Positions 44,231 to 53,827 of a stretch of DNA of 64,000 nt are shown in pieces (position 1 is the stretch's first letter; each line of letters begins with the position of its first letter). The translations under genes were made by a program, and so were the position numbers. The notes beneath the pieces were generated by a model, which was not told the origin of the DNA, ran no database searches, and saw only the letters and a list, made by a program, of their open reading frames with translations. The DNA lies in NCBI GenBank assembly GCA_046351595.1, contig JAXLYE010000003.1, forward strand, positions 434,001 through 498,000. Direction: 5' to 3'. The DNA comes from JAXLYE01 sp046351595. Lineage in GTDB: Bacteria > Myxococcota_A > Polyangia > Palsa-1104 > JAEUJZ01.

Positions 44231-46312
44231 ATGGTTCCTCCGGACCTGAGCGTCCGGCCCGCCCCGCGCGGGCAGCCCGGACCCGGGCGCCTCCTGGCCT
44301 GTCTCTCCCCACCCCTGCAAAGCGAGCCCCCCTTGAGCTATCAGGCCGTCGCCGTCGCGACCGTCCCCGCTGTCCGCCCTGCGCCGCCGCGCGCTGCCGC
44401 GATCCCCCCGCTCCCTTCTTTCCCCTCTGGCGATCTCGACGCGGACGCCGCGGCCGACCTGGACTTCGCCGCGCTCGGCCTGCCGGCGCCGCTCCTTCGC
44501 GCCCTCACCGACGGCGGCTACACCACGCCGACGCCGATCCAGGCGCGCGCCATCCCGGTGCTGCTCGGCGGCCACGACCTGCTCGGGCAGGCGCAGACCG
44601 GCACCGGCAAGACCGCGGCCTTCGCGCTGCCGCTCTTGTGCCGCATCGATCCGTCGCTGCGCGCGGTGCAGGCGCTGGTCCTGGTGCCGACGCGCGAGCT
44701 GGCGCTGCAGGTCGCCGGCGCCGTCGACCGCTACGGCCAGCACCTGCCCGAGCTCGAGGTGCTGCCGATCTACGGCGGCGAGGCCATGGGGCGGCAGTTC
44801 GCCGGCCTCTCGCGCGGCGCACAGGTCGTGGTCGGCACGCCCGGCCGGGTGCTCGATCACCTGCGCCGCGGCTCGCTCCAGCTCGACGCCGTGCGGCTGG
44901 TCGTCCTCGACGAGGCGGACGAGATGCTGCGCATGGGCTTCCTCGAGGACGTCGAGGCGATCCTCGAGCACACGCCGCGCGAGCGCCAGACCGCGCTCTT
45001 GTCGGCGACGCTGCCGCCCGAGATCCAGCGCATCGCCGGCAGCCAGCTGCGCACGCCGGTTCGCGTCTCGATCCAGGTCGCCACCCGGACCGTCGCCGCC
45101 ACGACCCAGCGCGTCGCGGTGCTGCCCGAGGCGTATAAGTTGGATGCGCTCCTGCGCCTGCTCGAGGTCGAGCAGCCCGAGGCGGCGCTGATCTTCGTCC
45201 GCACCCGCGCCGGGGCCGACGAACTGGCCGAGGCGCTCGGCCGCGGCGGCATCCCCAGCGAGTCGCTGCACAGCGACCTGTCGCAGGCGCAGCGGGCCAC
45301 GGTGCTGCAGCGGCTGCGCGAGAAGCGGCTGCGCGTGGTCGTCGCTACCGACGTCGCGGCGCGCGGCCTCGACATCGACCACATCACCCACGTCATAAAC
45401 TTCGACCTGCCGAGCGATCCCGAGACCTACGTCCACCGCATCGGCCGCACCGGCCGCGCCGGCCGCACCGGCGAGGCGCTGCTCTTGGCGACGCCGGCGG
45501 AGCGGGGGCGGCTGCGCGGCCTCGAGCGCTACACCCAGAGCGAGCTTTTGCCGCTGCGGGTGCCGACGCGCGCGGAGGTGCAGGCCCGGCGCACCGAGCG
45601 CCTCGCCGAGGCGGTCACCGCGGCGCTCGCGCAGGAGACGCCAGCGGCCTTCCGCGCGCTCGCCGAGCGGCTGGCGGCGGGCAGCGAGGAGGGCGCGCTC
45701 GCGGTCGCGGCGGCGGCGCTGCACCAGCTCTTCGTCGACCGCTCGCCGCCCGAGCGCAGCGCGCCCGACGATCTGCAGCCGCCGCAGCGGCGGGGCGAGC
45801 ACGCGGCGCGGCCGGAGCGACGCGACCGGCCCGAGCGTTTCGACCGTCCCGAGCGCTTCGACCGTCCCGAGCGACCGGGGCGGCCGGCGTGGCGTGAGCC
45901 TGTGGGCGAGGCCGGCGGCCGGCCGGAGCGGCGCGGCCCGGGCCCGCGGTCGGCGACGGAAGGCGCGGCGCACCTGCTGTTGTCCGTCGGGCACGAGCAC
46001 GGCATCCGGCCGCAGGACGTGGTCGGCGCGATCGCCAACGAGGCCGGGGTGCCGGGGCGCGCCATCGGCCACATCGAGATCCACGGCACGCACTGCACCG
46101 TCGAGATCCCGCCGCACCTGGGGGCGCGCATCGTCGCCGCGATGCGGCGCGCGACGCTGCGCGGTCAGCTCGCGCGGCCGCGGCTTTTGTCGAGCGGCGC
46201 CGATCTCAACGATGGCCCCGCCCGCCCGGCCCGGCCCGCGCTGCGTGAGCAGGCCGCGCCGCCGCGCTCGGGCTTCGGGCCGCCGCGGCGCGGGCACGCC
46301 TCGCGACGCTAG
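44231..46312 (+). CDS. deaD: DEAD-box ATP-dependent RNA helicase with DbpA-like RNA-binding domain
   Basis: The protein has 693 residues. A long N-terminal extension is followed by the Q motif (GYTTPTPIQ), motif I AQTGTGKT, PTRELALQ, TPGR, DEAD (VLDEADEMLRMGF), SAT, the second RecA domain with SESLHSD, ATDVAARGLDID and HRIGRTGRAG. An Arg/Glu/Pro-rich linker with repeated RPERFD follows, then a C-terminal DbpA-type RNA-binding domain (VVGAIANEAGVPGRAIGHIEIHGTHCTVEIP) and a basic tail. Such CsdA/DeaD helicases help ribosome assembly and RNA turnover, often in the cold. The name is by domain layout; it could equally be another DbpA-domain paralogue. A start later in the N-terminal extension cannot be excluded. 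Confidence 0.9.
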   Translation: MVPPDLSVRPAPRGQPGPGRLLACLSPPLQSEPPLSYQAVAVATVPAVRPAPPRAAAIPPLPSFPSGDLDADAAADLDFAALGLPAPLLRALTDGGYTTPTPIQARAIPVLLGGHDLLGQAQTGTGKTAAFALPLLCRIDPSLRAVQALVLVPTRELALQVAGAVDRYGQHLPELEVLPIYGGEAMGRQFAGLSRGAQVVVGTPGRVLDHLRRGSLQLDAVRLVVLDEADEMLRMGFLEDVEAILEHTPRERQTALLSATLPPEIQRIAGSQLRTPVRVSIQVATRTVAATTQRVAVLPEAYKLDALLRLLEVEQPEAALIFVRTRAGADELAEALGRGGIPSESLHSDLSQAQRATVLQRLREKRLRVVVATDVAARGLDIDHITHVINFDLPSDPETYVHRIGRTGRAGRTGEALLLATPAERGRLRGLERYTQSELLPLRVPTRAEVQARRTERLAEAVTAALAQETPAAFRALAERLAAGSEEGALAVAAAALHQLFVDRSPPERSAPDDLQPPQRRGEHAARPERRDRPERFDRPERFDRPERPGRPAWREPVGEAGGRPERRGPGPRSATEGAAHLLLSVGHEHGIRPQDVVGAIANEAGVPGRAIGHIEIHGTHCTVEIPPHLGARIVAAMRRATLRGQLARPRLLSSGADLNDGPARPARPALREQAAPPRSGFGPPRRGHASRR

Positions 46313-46321
46313 CGCTCGGGC

Positions 46322-47518
<1,197 letters not shown>

Positions 47519-47649
47519 TCTGGCTATTTGGCACCCCGCCGAGGCCGCGCGCAAGCACGACAGCCGGCGGCGCGCAAACGGACGGGATCGCTGGCGCATC
47601 GCCGCGCGGGCGCCTCGTGGCCAGGCGCGAGTCGCTGTACGATGGAGGG

Positions 47650-48408
47650 ATGCCCGATGCGGATCGCCTGTCGCGACTGGTCTCGGAGCTGGCGTCGGAC
47701 CCGCGCTACGCGGTCGGCGCGCGGCGCTTCCCGCTGCCGGTTTCGGACGGTGAGGCGGTGGCCATCGCCGAGGCGCTGGCTGATGAGTTCGACAGCGGCA
47801 CGGCCGAGCGCAGCCGCCTGGCCGCGGCGCAGGGCCTGCACATCTACTGCCGAGCCGGTTGCAGCGCCTGCTGCGACATCCTGGTCATGGCCTACCGGCC
47901 CGAGACCCTGCGCATCGCGCGCTTCCTCTCGCTGCCCGAGAACGCCGCGCTGCGCGAGGGCTTCCTCGCCCGCTATGCGGCCTGGCGCGAGGCCGCGGGT
48001 GATGTGCCCGAGCGCCTGAGCGCGCTGTTCGTCGCCGGCCGGCAGAAGGAGTACGACGCGCTGCACAACGAGCACTTCCGCCGCCGCATCCGCTGCGCCT
48101 TCAACGACGAGGGGCGCTGCACCATCTACCCGGTGCGGCCCATCGCCTGCCGCAACGCCCACGCCCTGGACACCGACGCGCACTGCTGCGCCGATCCGCC
48201 GGACGGGCGGCCCGCCGCCGCGGTCGGCTTCGTGCCGCTGGAGCGCTTCATGAAGGACGCGCTGCGCATCCTGCGCGCCGCCCACAACGCGACGACCACA
48301 CGCCGCCACGAGCAGGAGTCGATCTGCGCCGCCGTGCACCGCCACCTGCGCCCGCCCGGCAACAAAAGCGGCCCCAAAGCGGGAGATCAAGGCGTGCCCG
48401 CACGGTAG
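47650..48408 (+). CDS. YkgJ-family cysteine-cluster protein
   Basis: The protein has 252 residues from ATG 47650. The family signature is a Cys cluster, with CRAGCSACCDI near residue 67 and CAFNDEGRCTIYPVRPIACRNAHALDTD near 150-177. In YkgJ (UPF0153) proteins these cysteines are thought to bind zinc or an iron-sulfur cluster. A third group (HCCADPP) follows. GGAGGG directly precedes the ATG, giving tight spacing; a GTG 33 bases upstream is an alternative. The protein is cytoplasmic, with unknown reaction. It lies in front of a MATE transporter gene by 74 bases on the same strand. Confidence 0.85.
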   Translation: MPDADRLSRLVSELASDPRYAVGARRFPLPVSDGEAVAIAEALADEFDSGTAERSRLAAAQGLHIYCRAGCSACCDILVMAYRPETLRIARFLSLPENAALREGFLARYAAWREAAGDVPERLSALFVAGRQKEYDALHNEHFRRRIRCAFNDEGRCTIYPVRPIACRNAHALDTDAHCCADPPDGRPAAAVGFVPLERFMKDALRILRAAHNATTTRRHEQESICAAVHRHLRPPGNKSGPKAGDQGVPAR

Positions 48409-48482
48409 CGGTCTGGACCGGTCTGAGAGTTTGGTAACGTGACGCAAGAGGCCTTTGTGCTAAAACCGCCGACGCCGCCCCG

Positions 48483-49952
48483 GTGACCGGGCAGGCATCC
48501 AAGCCGAAAGACGTCATGTCGTTCTTCGAACCAGCCATCACACGCCGCATCATCGCCCTGTCGTACCCGGTCATGCTGGCGATGCTGACGCAGACGCTCA
48601 TCAACCAGGTCGACCACATCCTCGTCGGCCACCTGCCGCTGTCCGAGTCGACGCCGGGCCAGACCGCGGTGCAGATCAGCCAGATCCTGTTGTGGGCGTT
48701 CGGCGGCTTCCTGTCGTCGATCGCCGTCGGCACGCAGGCGCTGACCGCGCGCCGCATCGGGGCCGAGGACGTCGAGGGCGCGGGCGCCATCTCGACGAAC
48801 TCGCAGCTCCTGGCGGTGTTCGCCTCGATCGTCGTCAGCGCCGGGACCTACGTCGCGGCGCCGATGCTGTTCCGGCTGATGAGCCGCGACGAGGCGGTCA
48901 TCGCGCTGGGCGTGCCGTTCCTGCGCTGGCGCTTCCTGCAGATCACCAGCATGGTCGTCACTGCCAGCCTCAAGTCGTTCTTCGACGGGCTGGGCAAGAC
49001 GCGCGTGCACATGGGCGTGGCGATCACGATGAACATCGCCAACTTCCTCCTGTGCATCGCGCTCATCTTCGGGGCGGACACGCCCGGCATCCCCGGCGTC
49101 GACGCGCTGCACCGCGTGATCGTCGCGGTGACCGGCGGTCGCATCCCGCACCTCGGCGTGCCCGGTGCCGGCCTGGCGTCGATGCTCAGCTCGTGGCTGG
49201 GCCTGTTCCTGATGCTCGGCTGGAGCTTCCGCTCGGAGTACGGCCGCTTCCACATCCGCCGCCTGTCCAACGCCTCGGCGACGACGATGTGGCAGATCAC
49301 CAAGCTGTCGGTGCCCTCGGGCCTGGCGACGATGTTCGCGATGGGCGGCTTCGGCTTCGTGCTGTTCGTCGTCAGCAAGCTCGACGCGGCGTCGGGCCGC
49401 GGCATCGGCCGCACGGTCTACGCCACCGCGACCTCGAACATCATCAGCGTGCTGCAGCTGGTGTTCATCAGCTGCATCGCCTACGGCACCGCGACCGCGA
49501 CGCTGGTCAGCCAGAGCATGGGCGCCAAGACCTACGAGCTCGCCGAGAAGTACGCGTACACGGCGGCGCGCATCGGCGCCATCCTGTTCTTCGCCGTCGG
49601 CATGATGCTGACCCTGTTCGCCACGCCGATCCTGACCTTCTGGAACCCGGACCTGCAGGTGGTGGCCGCGGGCGCGCCGATTCTCAAGGTGCTCGGCTTC
49701 GTCTGCCCGCTCATCTGCGTCGCGCTGGTCTTCACGCAGGCGCTCTACGGCGCCGGCAACACGCTGTTCGTGATGGTCGCCGAGGGCGTGCTGCACTTCA
49801 CCTGCCTGGTGCCGCTGTCGTGGCTGTTCGGCTTCACGTTCGGCTGGGGCCTGTGGGGCGTGTGGGGCGCGCTGATCTTCTACATCACGGCGCTGGCGCT
49901 GGTGATGATCCTCAAGTTCCGCACCGGCACCTGGAAAGACATCCACATCTAG
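48483..49952 (+). CDS. MATE-family efflux transporter
   Basis: The 489-residue protein has about 12 membrane segments in two homologous halves. Each half begins with the typical MATE pattern (IIALSYPVMLAMLTQTLINQVDHILVGHLP and ITKLSVPSGLATMFAMGGFGFVLFVVSKL), followed by segments such as AVGTQALTARRIGAEDVEGAGA and TATLVSQSMGAKTYELAEKYAYTAARIGAILF. MATE transporters export cationic or lipid-like compounds using a sodium or proton gradient; the substrate is unknown. The loop around residues 195-220 is unusually long. Start GTG 48483 is used; ATG 48516 is also possible. The stop abuts the ATG of the DHH phosphoesterase, so the two are coupled. Confidence 0.9.
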   Translation: MTGQASKPKDVMSFFEPAITRRIIALSYPVMLAMLTQTLINQVDHILVGHLPLSESTPGQTAVQISQILLWAFGGFLSSIAVGTQALTARRIGAEDVEGAGAISTNSQLLAVFASIVVSAGTYVAAPMLFRLMSRDEAVIALGVPFLRWRFLQITSMVVTASLKSFFDGLGKTRVHMGVAITMNIANFLLCIALIFGADTPGIPGVDALHRVIVAVTGGRIPHLGVPGAGLASMLSSWLGLFLMLGWSFRSEYGRFHIRRLSNASATTMWQITKLSVPSGLATMFAMGGFGFVLFVVSKLDAASGRGIGRTVYATATSNIISVLQLVFISCIAYGTATATLVSQSMGAKTYELAEKYAYTAARIGAILFFAVGMMLTLFATPILTFWNPDLQVVAAGAPILKVLGFVCPLICVALVFTQALYGAGNTLFVMVAEGVLHFTCLVPLSWLFGFTFGWGLWGVWGALIFYITALALVMILKFRTGTWKDIHI

Positions 49953-50978
49953 ATGCACGTCCGCGTCCTCTACCACGACAACTGCTTCGACGGTGCGGCC
50001 TCGGCCGCGCTGTTCTCCGAGTTCTACCGGACGTGCATCGAACCGGGCTCGAGCTTCGAGTACCTGGGCATGCACCACGGACCCGGCGACGTCTTCGCCG
50101 GCGCCTTCGTCGCGGGCAAGCTGCGCGAGCACGCCTGCGTCGACTTCCGCTACTCGCCGGATCAGCGGCTCGACTGGTGGTTTGATCACCACCAGAGCGC
50201 GTTCTTGACGCCCGCCGACGAGGAGCACTTCCTCGGCGCCCACAACCCGCGCCACTTCTACGACCCCAAGGCGCAGTCGTGCGCCAAGTTCCTGTCGCAG
50301 AAGGCGGCCGCGGTCTACGGCTTCGACACCGCGCCGTACCGCGAGCTCATCGAGTGGGCCGACCTCATCGACGGCGCCAAGTTCAAGAGCCCGGCGCAGG
50401 CGGTCGAGTGCAAGGAGCCGGCGCTGCAGCTCATGCAGTGGGTCGAGCATAACCGCGACCCCGAGCTCAAGCTGCGCTTCATCGCCGACCTGCGCAGCCT
50501 CGGGCTGACCGAGATCGCGGGGCAGGACTACGTGCAGCGCGGGCTGGCCCCGCTCCTCAAGCAGAGCGATGCGGCGCTCAAGCTCCTGCGCGAGCGGGCG
50601 CGGCTCGAGGACGGCGTGGTCTTCTACGACCTGCTCGATCAGTCGCCCGGGCCGGTCAGCAAGTTCGCGCCCTACTACCTGTTCCCGGATGCCCACTACG
50701 TCGTCGGCCTGTCGATGCTGCCGGGGCGGGCCAAGATCTCGGTCGGCTCGAACCCCTGGCGCAGCGAGCGCCGCACCGCCAACATCGCGACGCTGTGCAG
50801 CCAGTACGGCGGCGGCGGCCACCCCGTGGTCGGCGCCATCTCGTTCAACGCCGGCGAGGTCGCCCGCGCCCGCACCGTCGGCGGCGAGGTCCTGTCGGTC
50901 TTGCGCGCCGCCGCCCTGCGCGAGCGCGCCGCGCCGGCCCAGCCCGCGGCCGAGCCCGGCCCGGTGAAGCCCAGGTAG
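49953..50978 (+). CDS. DHH-family phosphoesterase
   Basis: The 341-residue protein begins YHDNCFDGAASAAL, a DHH-domain metal-binding motif in which D-x-F-D replaces D-x-D. It then has DWWFDHHQSAF (the DHH motif) and EWADLIDGAKF (a further Asp pair), and ends with a DHHA1 domain containing GGGGHPVVGAISF (about 286-298). Enzymes of this type are Mn-dependent phosphodiesterases acting on nanoRNA, pAp or cyclic dinucleotides; the exact substrate is not visible. A Pro/Ala-rich tail follows. The ATG follows the MATE stop codon with no gap, suggesting reinitiation. No membrane segment or GGDEF domain is present, which argues against a GdpP-type enzyme. Confidence 0.87.
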   Translation: MHVRVLYHDNCFDGAASAALFSEFYRTCIEPGSSFEYLGMHHGPGDVFAGAFVAGKLREHACVDFRYSPDQRLDWWFDHHQSAFLTPADEEHFLGAHNPRHFYDPKAQSCAKFLSQKAAAVYGFDTAPYRELIEWADLIDGAKFKSPAQAVECKEPALQLMQWVEHNRDPELKLRFIADLRSLGLTEIAGQDYVQRGLAPLLKQSDAALKLLRERARLEDGVVFYDLLDQSPGPVSKFAPYYLFPDAHYVVGLSMLPGRAKISVGSNPWRSERRTANIATLCSQYGGGGHPVVGAISFNAGEVARARTVGGEVLSVLRAAALRERAAPAQPAAEPGPVKPR

Positions 50979-51057
50979 CCCGATTTGCGACGAGCCAGCG
51001 CCCCGCGGCCGCAAGCGCCGCATTCCCGCTGCGGGGTCGGTCGCTTAAGATTCCAGA

Positions 51058-51873
51058 ATGGGTCGCGCTAACTCGGATCGGGGCTCGGGCCCGGGCTTTG
51101 TTCAGGTGCGCATCGGCGCGCGCTTCACGCCGGGGGTCATCGCGCTCCTCTTGCTCTACTCGGTCACGTTCCTGTTGTCGATGGTGCCCGAGGTCGAGTC
51201 GTTCATCATCCGCAACCTGCTGATCGTTCCCGAGCGGGCGCTCGGACCGGCGCCGTGGCAGCTTGTCACCGGGCCGCTGTGCATCCTGTCGCTGCTGCAG
51301 CTCCTGTTCCTGGCGCTGCTCTTGTGGTCGATCGGCAGCGCCGTCGAGCAGCGGCTGGGCGCGCGGCGGCTCGTCGGGTACTGCGCGCTGTCGTCGCTGG
51401 CGGCGGCGCTGGGCCTGGCCGCGGCGGGGCGGCTGCACCTGCTGATAAGCCCGGCCTCGCTCGTCGGTCGGCAGCCCTTGCCGATGGAGGCCGGGCCGAT
51501 CTTCCTTCTGGTGCTGGTCGCCTTCAGCAGCATCTACGGCAGCCTGCCGGTGCGGCTGTGGGGCGTCGGGCAGCCCATCTCGGGTCGGGCGCTGTCCTAC
51601 TTCTTCATCGGGCTGTCGCTGGTCGCCGACCTGTTCCGCGGCCAGCTCGAGCAGCTCGTGAGCTCGGTGCTGGCGATTGCGGCCGCGGCCTGGCTGTGCC
51701 GTGGTCACGGCGGCGGTCCTGGCCTCGTCTCGTCGGTCGGCGGCTGGCTGCGGCGCCTCGGACGCCGCGCCTCCACCGCGGTGCGCAGGCGGCGCGCCCC
51801 GCACATCGAGGTCCTCGACGGCGGCCGCAGCGGCTCGGGGCGCTCGGGCGGCGGCCAGCGCTGGCTCAACTGA
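51058..51873 (+). CDS. Rhomboid-like membrane protein without catalytic dyad
   Basis: The 271-residue protein has about five or six membrane segments. PWQLVTGPLCILSLLQLLFLALLLWSIGSAVEQRLGARRLVGYCALSSLAAALGLAAAG matches the rhomboid pattern W-x-x-x-T through the G-x-x-x-E-x-x-x-G segment. However, the GxSG serine motif and the catalytic His of the later helix are not recognisable (MEAGPIFLLVLVAFSSIYG occupies the place). It is therefore probably a rhomboid pseudoprotease or derlin-like fold. A basic cytoplasmic tail (RRLGRRASTAVRRRRAP) ends the protein. The ATG is supported by position only. It lies between the DHH and glpD genes on the same strand. Confidence 0.7.
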   Translation: MGRANSDRGSGPGFVQVRIGARFTPGVIALLLLYSVTFLLSMVPEVESFIIRNLLIVPERALGPAPWQLVTGPLCILSLLQLLFLALLLWSIGSAVEQRLGARRLVGYCALSSLAAALGLAAAGRLHLLISPASLVGRQPLPMEAGPIFLLVLVAFSSIYGSLPVRLWGVGQPISGRALSYFFIGLSLVADLFRGQLEQLVSSVLAIAAAAWLCRGHGGGPGLVSSVGGWLRRLGRRASTAVRRRRAPHIEVLDGGRSGSGRSGGGQRWLN

Positions 51874-51936
51874 CCTCCCCAATCGCATCCAACCCAATAC
51901 CATGCGCAAGACAACGGCCTTCGCGAAGGAGCGGGC

Positions 51937-53745
51937 ATGACCTCGGGAGCGCGGCGCGCGAGCTTCAACGAGCTTTTGCGGACGCAGTTTGACCTGCTGA
52001 TCATCGGCGGCGGCATCACCGGGGCGGGCATCGCGCGCGACGCGGCGCTGCGCGGCCTGAAGGTGGCGCTCGTCGACAAGGCGGACTTTGCCGCGGGCAC
52101 CAGCAGCAAGTCGTCCAAGCTCATCCACGGCGGCCTGCGCTACCTGCAGCACGGCGAGCTCGGCCTGGTCTTCGAGGCCGTCAGCGAGCGCACGCGCCTG
52201 CTCAAGCTGGCGCCGCACCTGGTGCGGCCGCAGCTCTTCCTGGTGCCCTCGTACCGCGGCGTATACCCGGGGCGCATGGCGCTCAACGCCGGGCTGTGGC
52301 TGTACGACGCGCTGTCGAAGTTCCAGGCGCCGGCGCGCCACCGCGGCTACGGGCCCAAGGCGCTCTTGACGATGGAGCCGGGCCTGCGCAGCGAGCGGCT
52401 GACCGGCGGCGTCGTCTACTACGACAGCATGACCGACGACGCGCGGCTGACGCTCGAGAACGTGCTCGACGCGCGGCAGAACGGCGCGGTGGTGCTGTCG
52501 TACGCGCGCGTCACCGGCTTCCTGACGGGCAAGGACGGCAACGGCCCCGGCGGTAACGGCAGCAACGGCAGCAACGGCCATGGCAGCAACGGCAACGGCG
52601 CTCCGGTCAGCGTCATCCAGGGCGCCGAGGTGCAGGACGTGCTCGACCCCGGCGTCACCGTGAAGGTGCGCGCCAAGGTGACGGTGAACGCGACCGGGCC
52701 GTGGTCGGATCTGGTGCTGCGCCTGAACCGCCGCGACCAGCCGCCGCCGCTCCTGCGGCCGACCAAGGGCTCGCACATCGTCCTCGACGCGGCGCGGCTG
52801 CCGGTCAAGCACGCGGTGGTGATGCAGGCGCCGCAGGATCAGCGCGTGGTCTTCGTCATCCCGTGGCTCGACCCCGAGCAGCCGGCCGCCAGCCGCGTCG
52901 TCGTCGGCACCACCGACACCGACTACCACGGCGATCCCGACGACGTCACCACCGATGCCGAGGACGTCGACTACCTGCTCGCGTGCGTGAACCACTTCTT
53001 CCCGGCGTCGCAGCTCGTTCCCGCCGACGTGCTGGCGACGTGGGCGGGGCTGCGGCCGCTGGTCGCGCCCGAGGCCGAGGGCGTCGCCGCCTCGAGCGTC
53101 TCGCGCGAGCACCGCATCCTGTCGCAGCCGGGCCTCGTGACCATCGTCGGCGGCAAGCTGACGACCTACCGGCGCATGGCCGCGCAGCTCTTGCACGTAG
53201 CGTACGAGCAGCTCGGCGTCTCGGAGCCGCCGTGCGCGACGGACGAGAGGCCGCTGCCGGGCGCCGCGGACCTGCCGGCCGGCGAGCGCGAGCTCGACCC
53301 GCTGGTCAGCGTCGTCCTGGCCCTGCGCGGCGCCGGGGTCGCGGCCATCGACGGGCAGGTGGCGCAGCACCTGGCGCACCAGTACGGCGTGCGCGCGCTG
53401 CGCCTGTGCGAGCGGCTGCAGCAGGAAGAGGCCGCGCCGCGCCCGAGCGGCGATGGCGTCCCGGCGGCCGGCGACCGCCTCGATCCGGAGCTGCCGTACC
53501 TCTATGCCGAGGTCGATCTCGCCGTCGAGGAGGACGAGGCGCAGCGGCTGGAGGACGTGCTGGCGCGGCGCATGCCGCTCTTGCTCAAGGCGCGCGACCA
53601 GGGCCTGGGCTGCGCCGAGGCCGTGGCCGCGCGCATGGCCCGCACCCTGGGATGGACCCCCGAGCAGACCGCGGCCGAGGTCGAGGCCTACCGCGCGGTC
53701 GTCGCCGAGTCGCGCCAGTTCCGACGCGACGCGCGCGCCGGCTGA
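51937..53745 (+). CDS. glpD: Aerobic glycerol-3-phosphate dehydrogenase
   Basis: The 602-residue protein oxidises glycerol 3-phosphate to dihydroxyacetone phosphate at the membrane, passing electrons to quinone. The N-terminal FAD-binding Rossmann motif is IIGGGITGAGIARDAALRG (about 22-40). The family signature GGLRYLQHGE and the later IVGGKLTTYRRMA are present, and a C-terminal GlpD helical domain follows. Length is slightly above the usual 500-570 because of a Gly/Asn/Ser-rich insertion at about 198-223 (GNGSNGSNGHGSNGNG), encoded by an irregular short repeat. AAGGAG lies 5 bases before the ATG. No glpF or glpK neighbour is present. Fatty-acid or phospholipid catabolism may be the context. 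Confidence 0.95.
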   Translation: MTSGARRASFNELLRTQFDLLIIGGGITGAGIARDAALRGLKVALVDKADFAAGTSSKSSKLIHGGLRYLQHGELGLVFEAVSERTRLLKLAPHLVRPQLFLVPSYRGVYPGRMALNAGLWLYDALSKFQAPARHRGYGPKALLTMEPGLRSERLTGGVVYYDSMTDDARLTLENVLDARQNGAVVLSYARVTGFLTGKDGNGPGGNGSNGSNGHGSNGNGAPVSVIQGAEVQDVLDPGVTVKVRAKVTVNATGPWSDLVLRLNRRDQPPPLLRPTKGSHIVLDAARLPVKHAVVMQAPQDQRVVFVIPWLDPEQPAASRVVVGTTDTDYHGDPDDVTTDAEDVDYLLACVNHFFPASQLVPADVLATWAGLRPLVAPEAEGVAASSVSREHRILSQPGLVTIVGGKLTTYRRMAAQLLHVAYEQLGVSEPPCATDERPLPGAADLPAGERELDPLVSVVLALRGAGVAAIDGQVAQHLAHQYGVRALRLCERLQQEEAAPRPSGDGVPAAGDRLDPELPYLYAEVDLAVEEDEAQRLEDVLARRMPLLLKARDQGLGCAEAVAARMARTLGWTPEQTAAEVEAYRAVVAESRQFRRDARAG

Positions 53746-53827
53746 GCGGGGCAGGGCCGGGCGCGGGCGCCGGGATCAGGCCCCGGGAGCGATCCGAAGA
53801 TCGACCCGAGCCCGACCGGAGCCCGGG

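Noticed and set aside
44054..46297. 747-codon open frame opposite the DEAD-box helicase
   Set aside because: Antisense shadow with no recognisable domain and Arg-rich composition.
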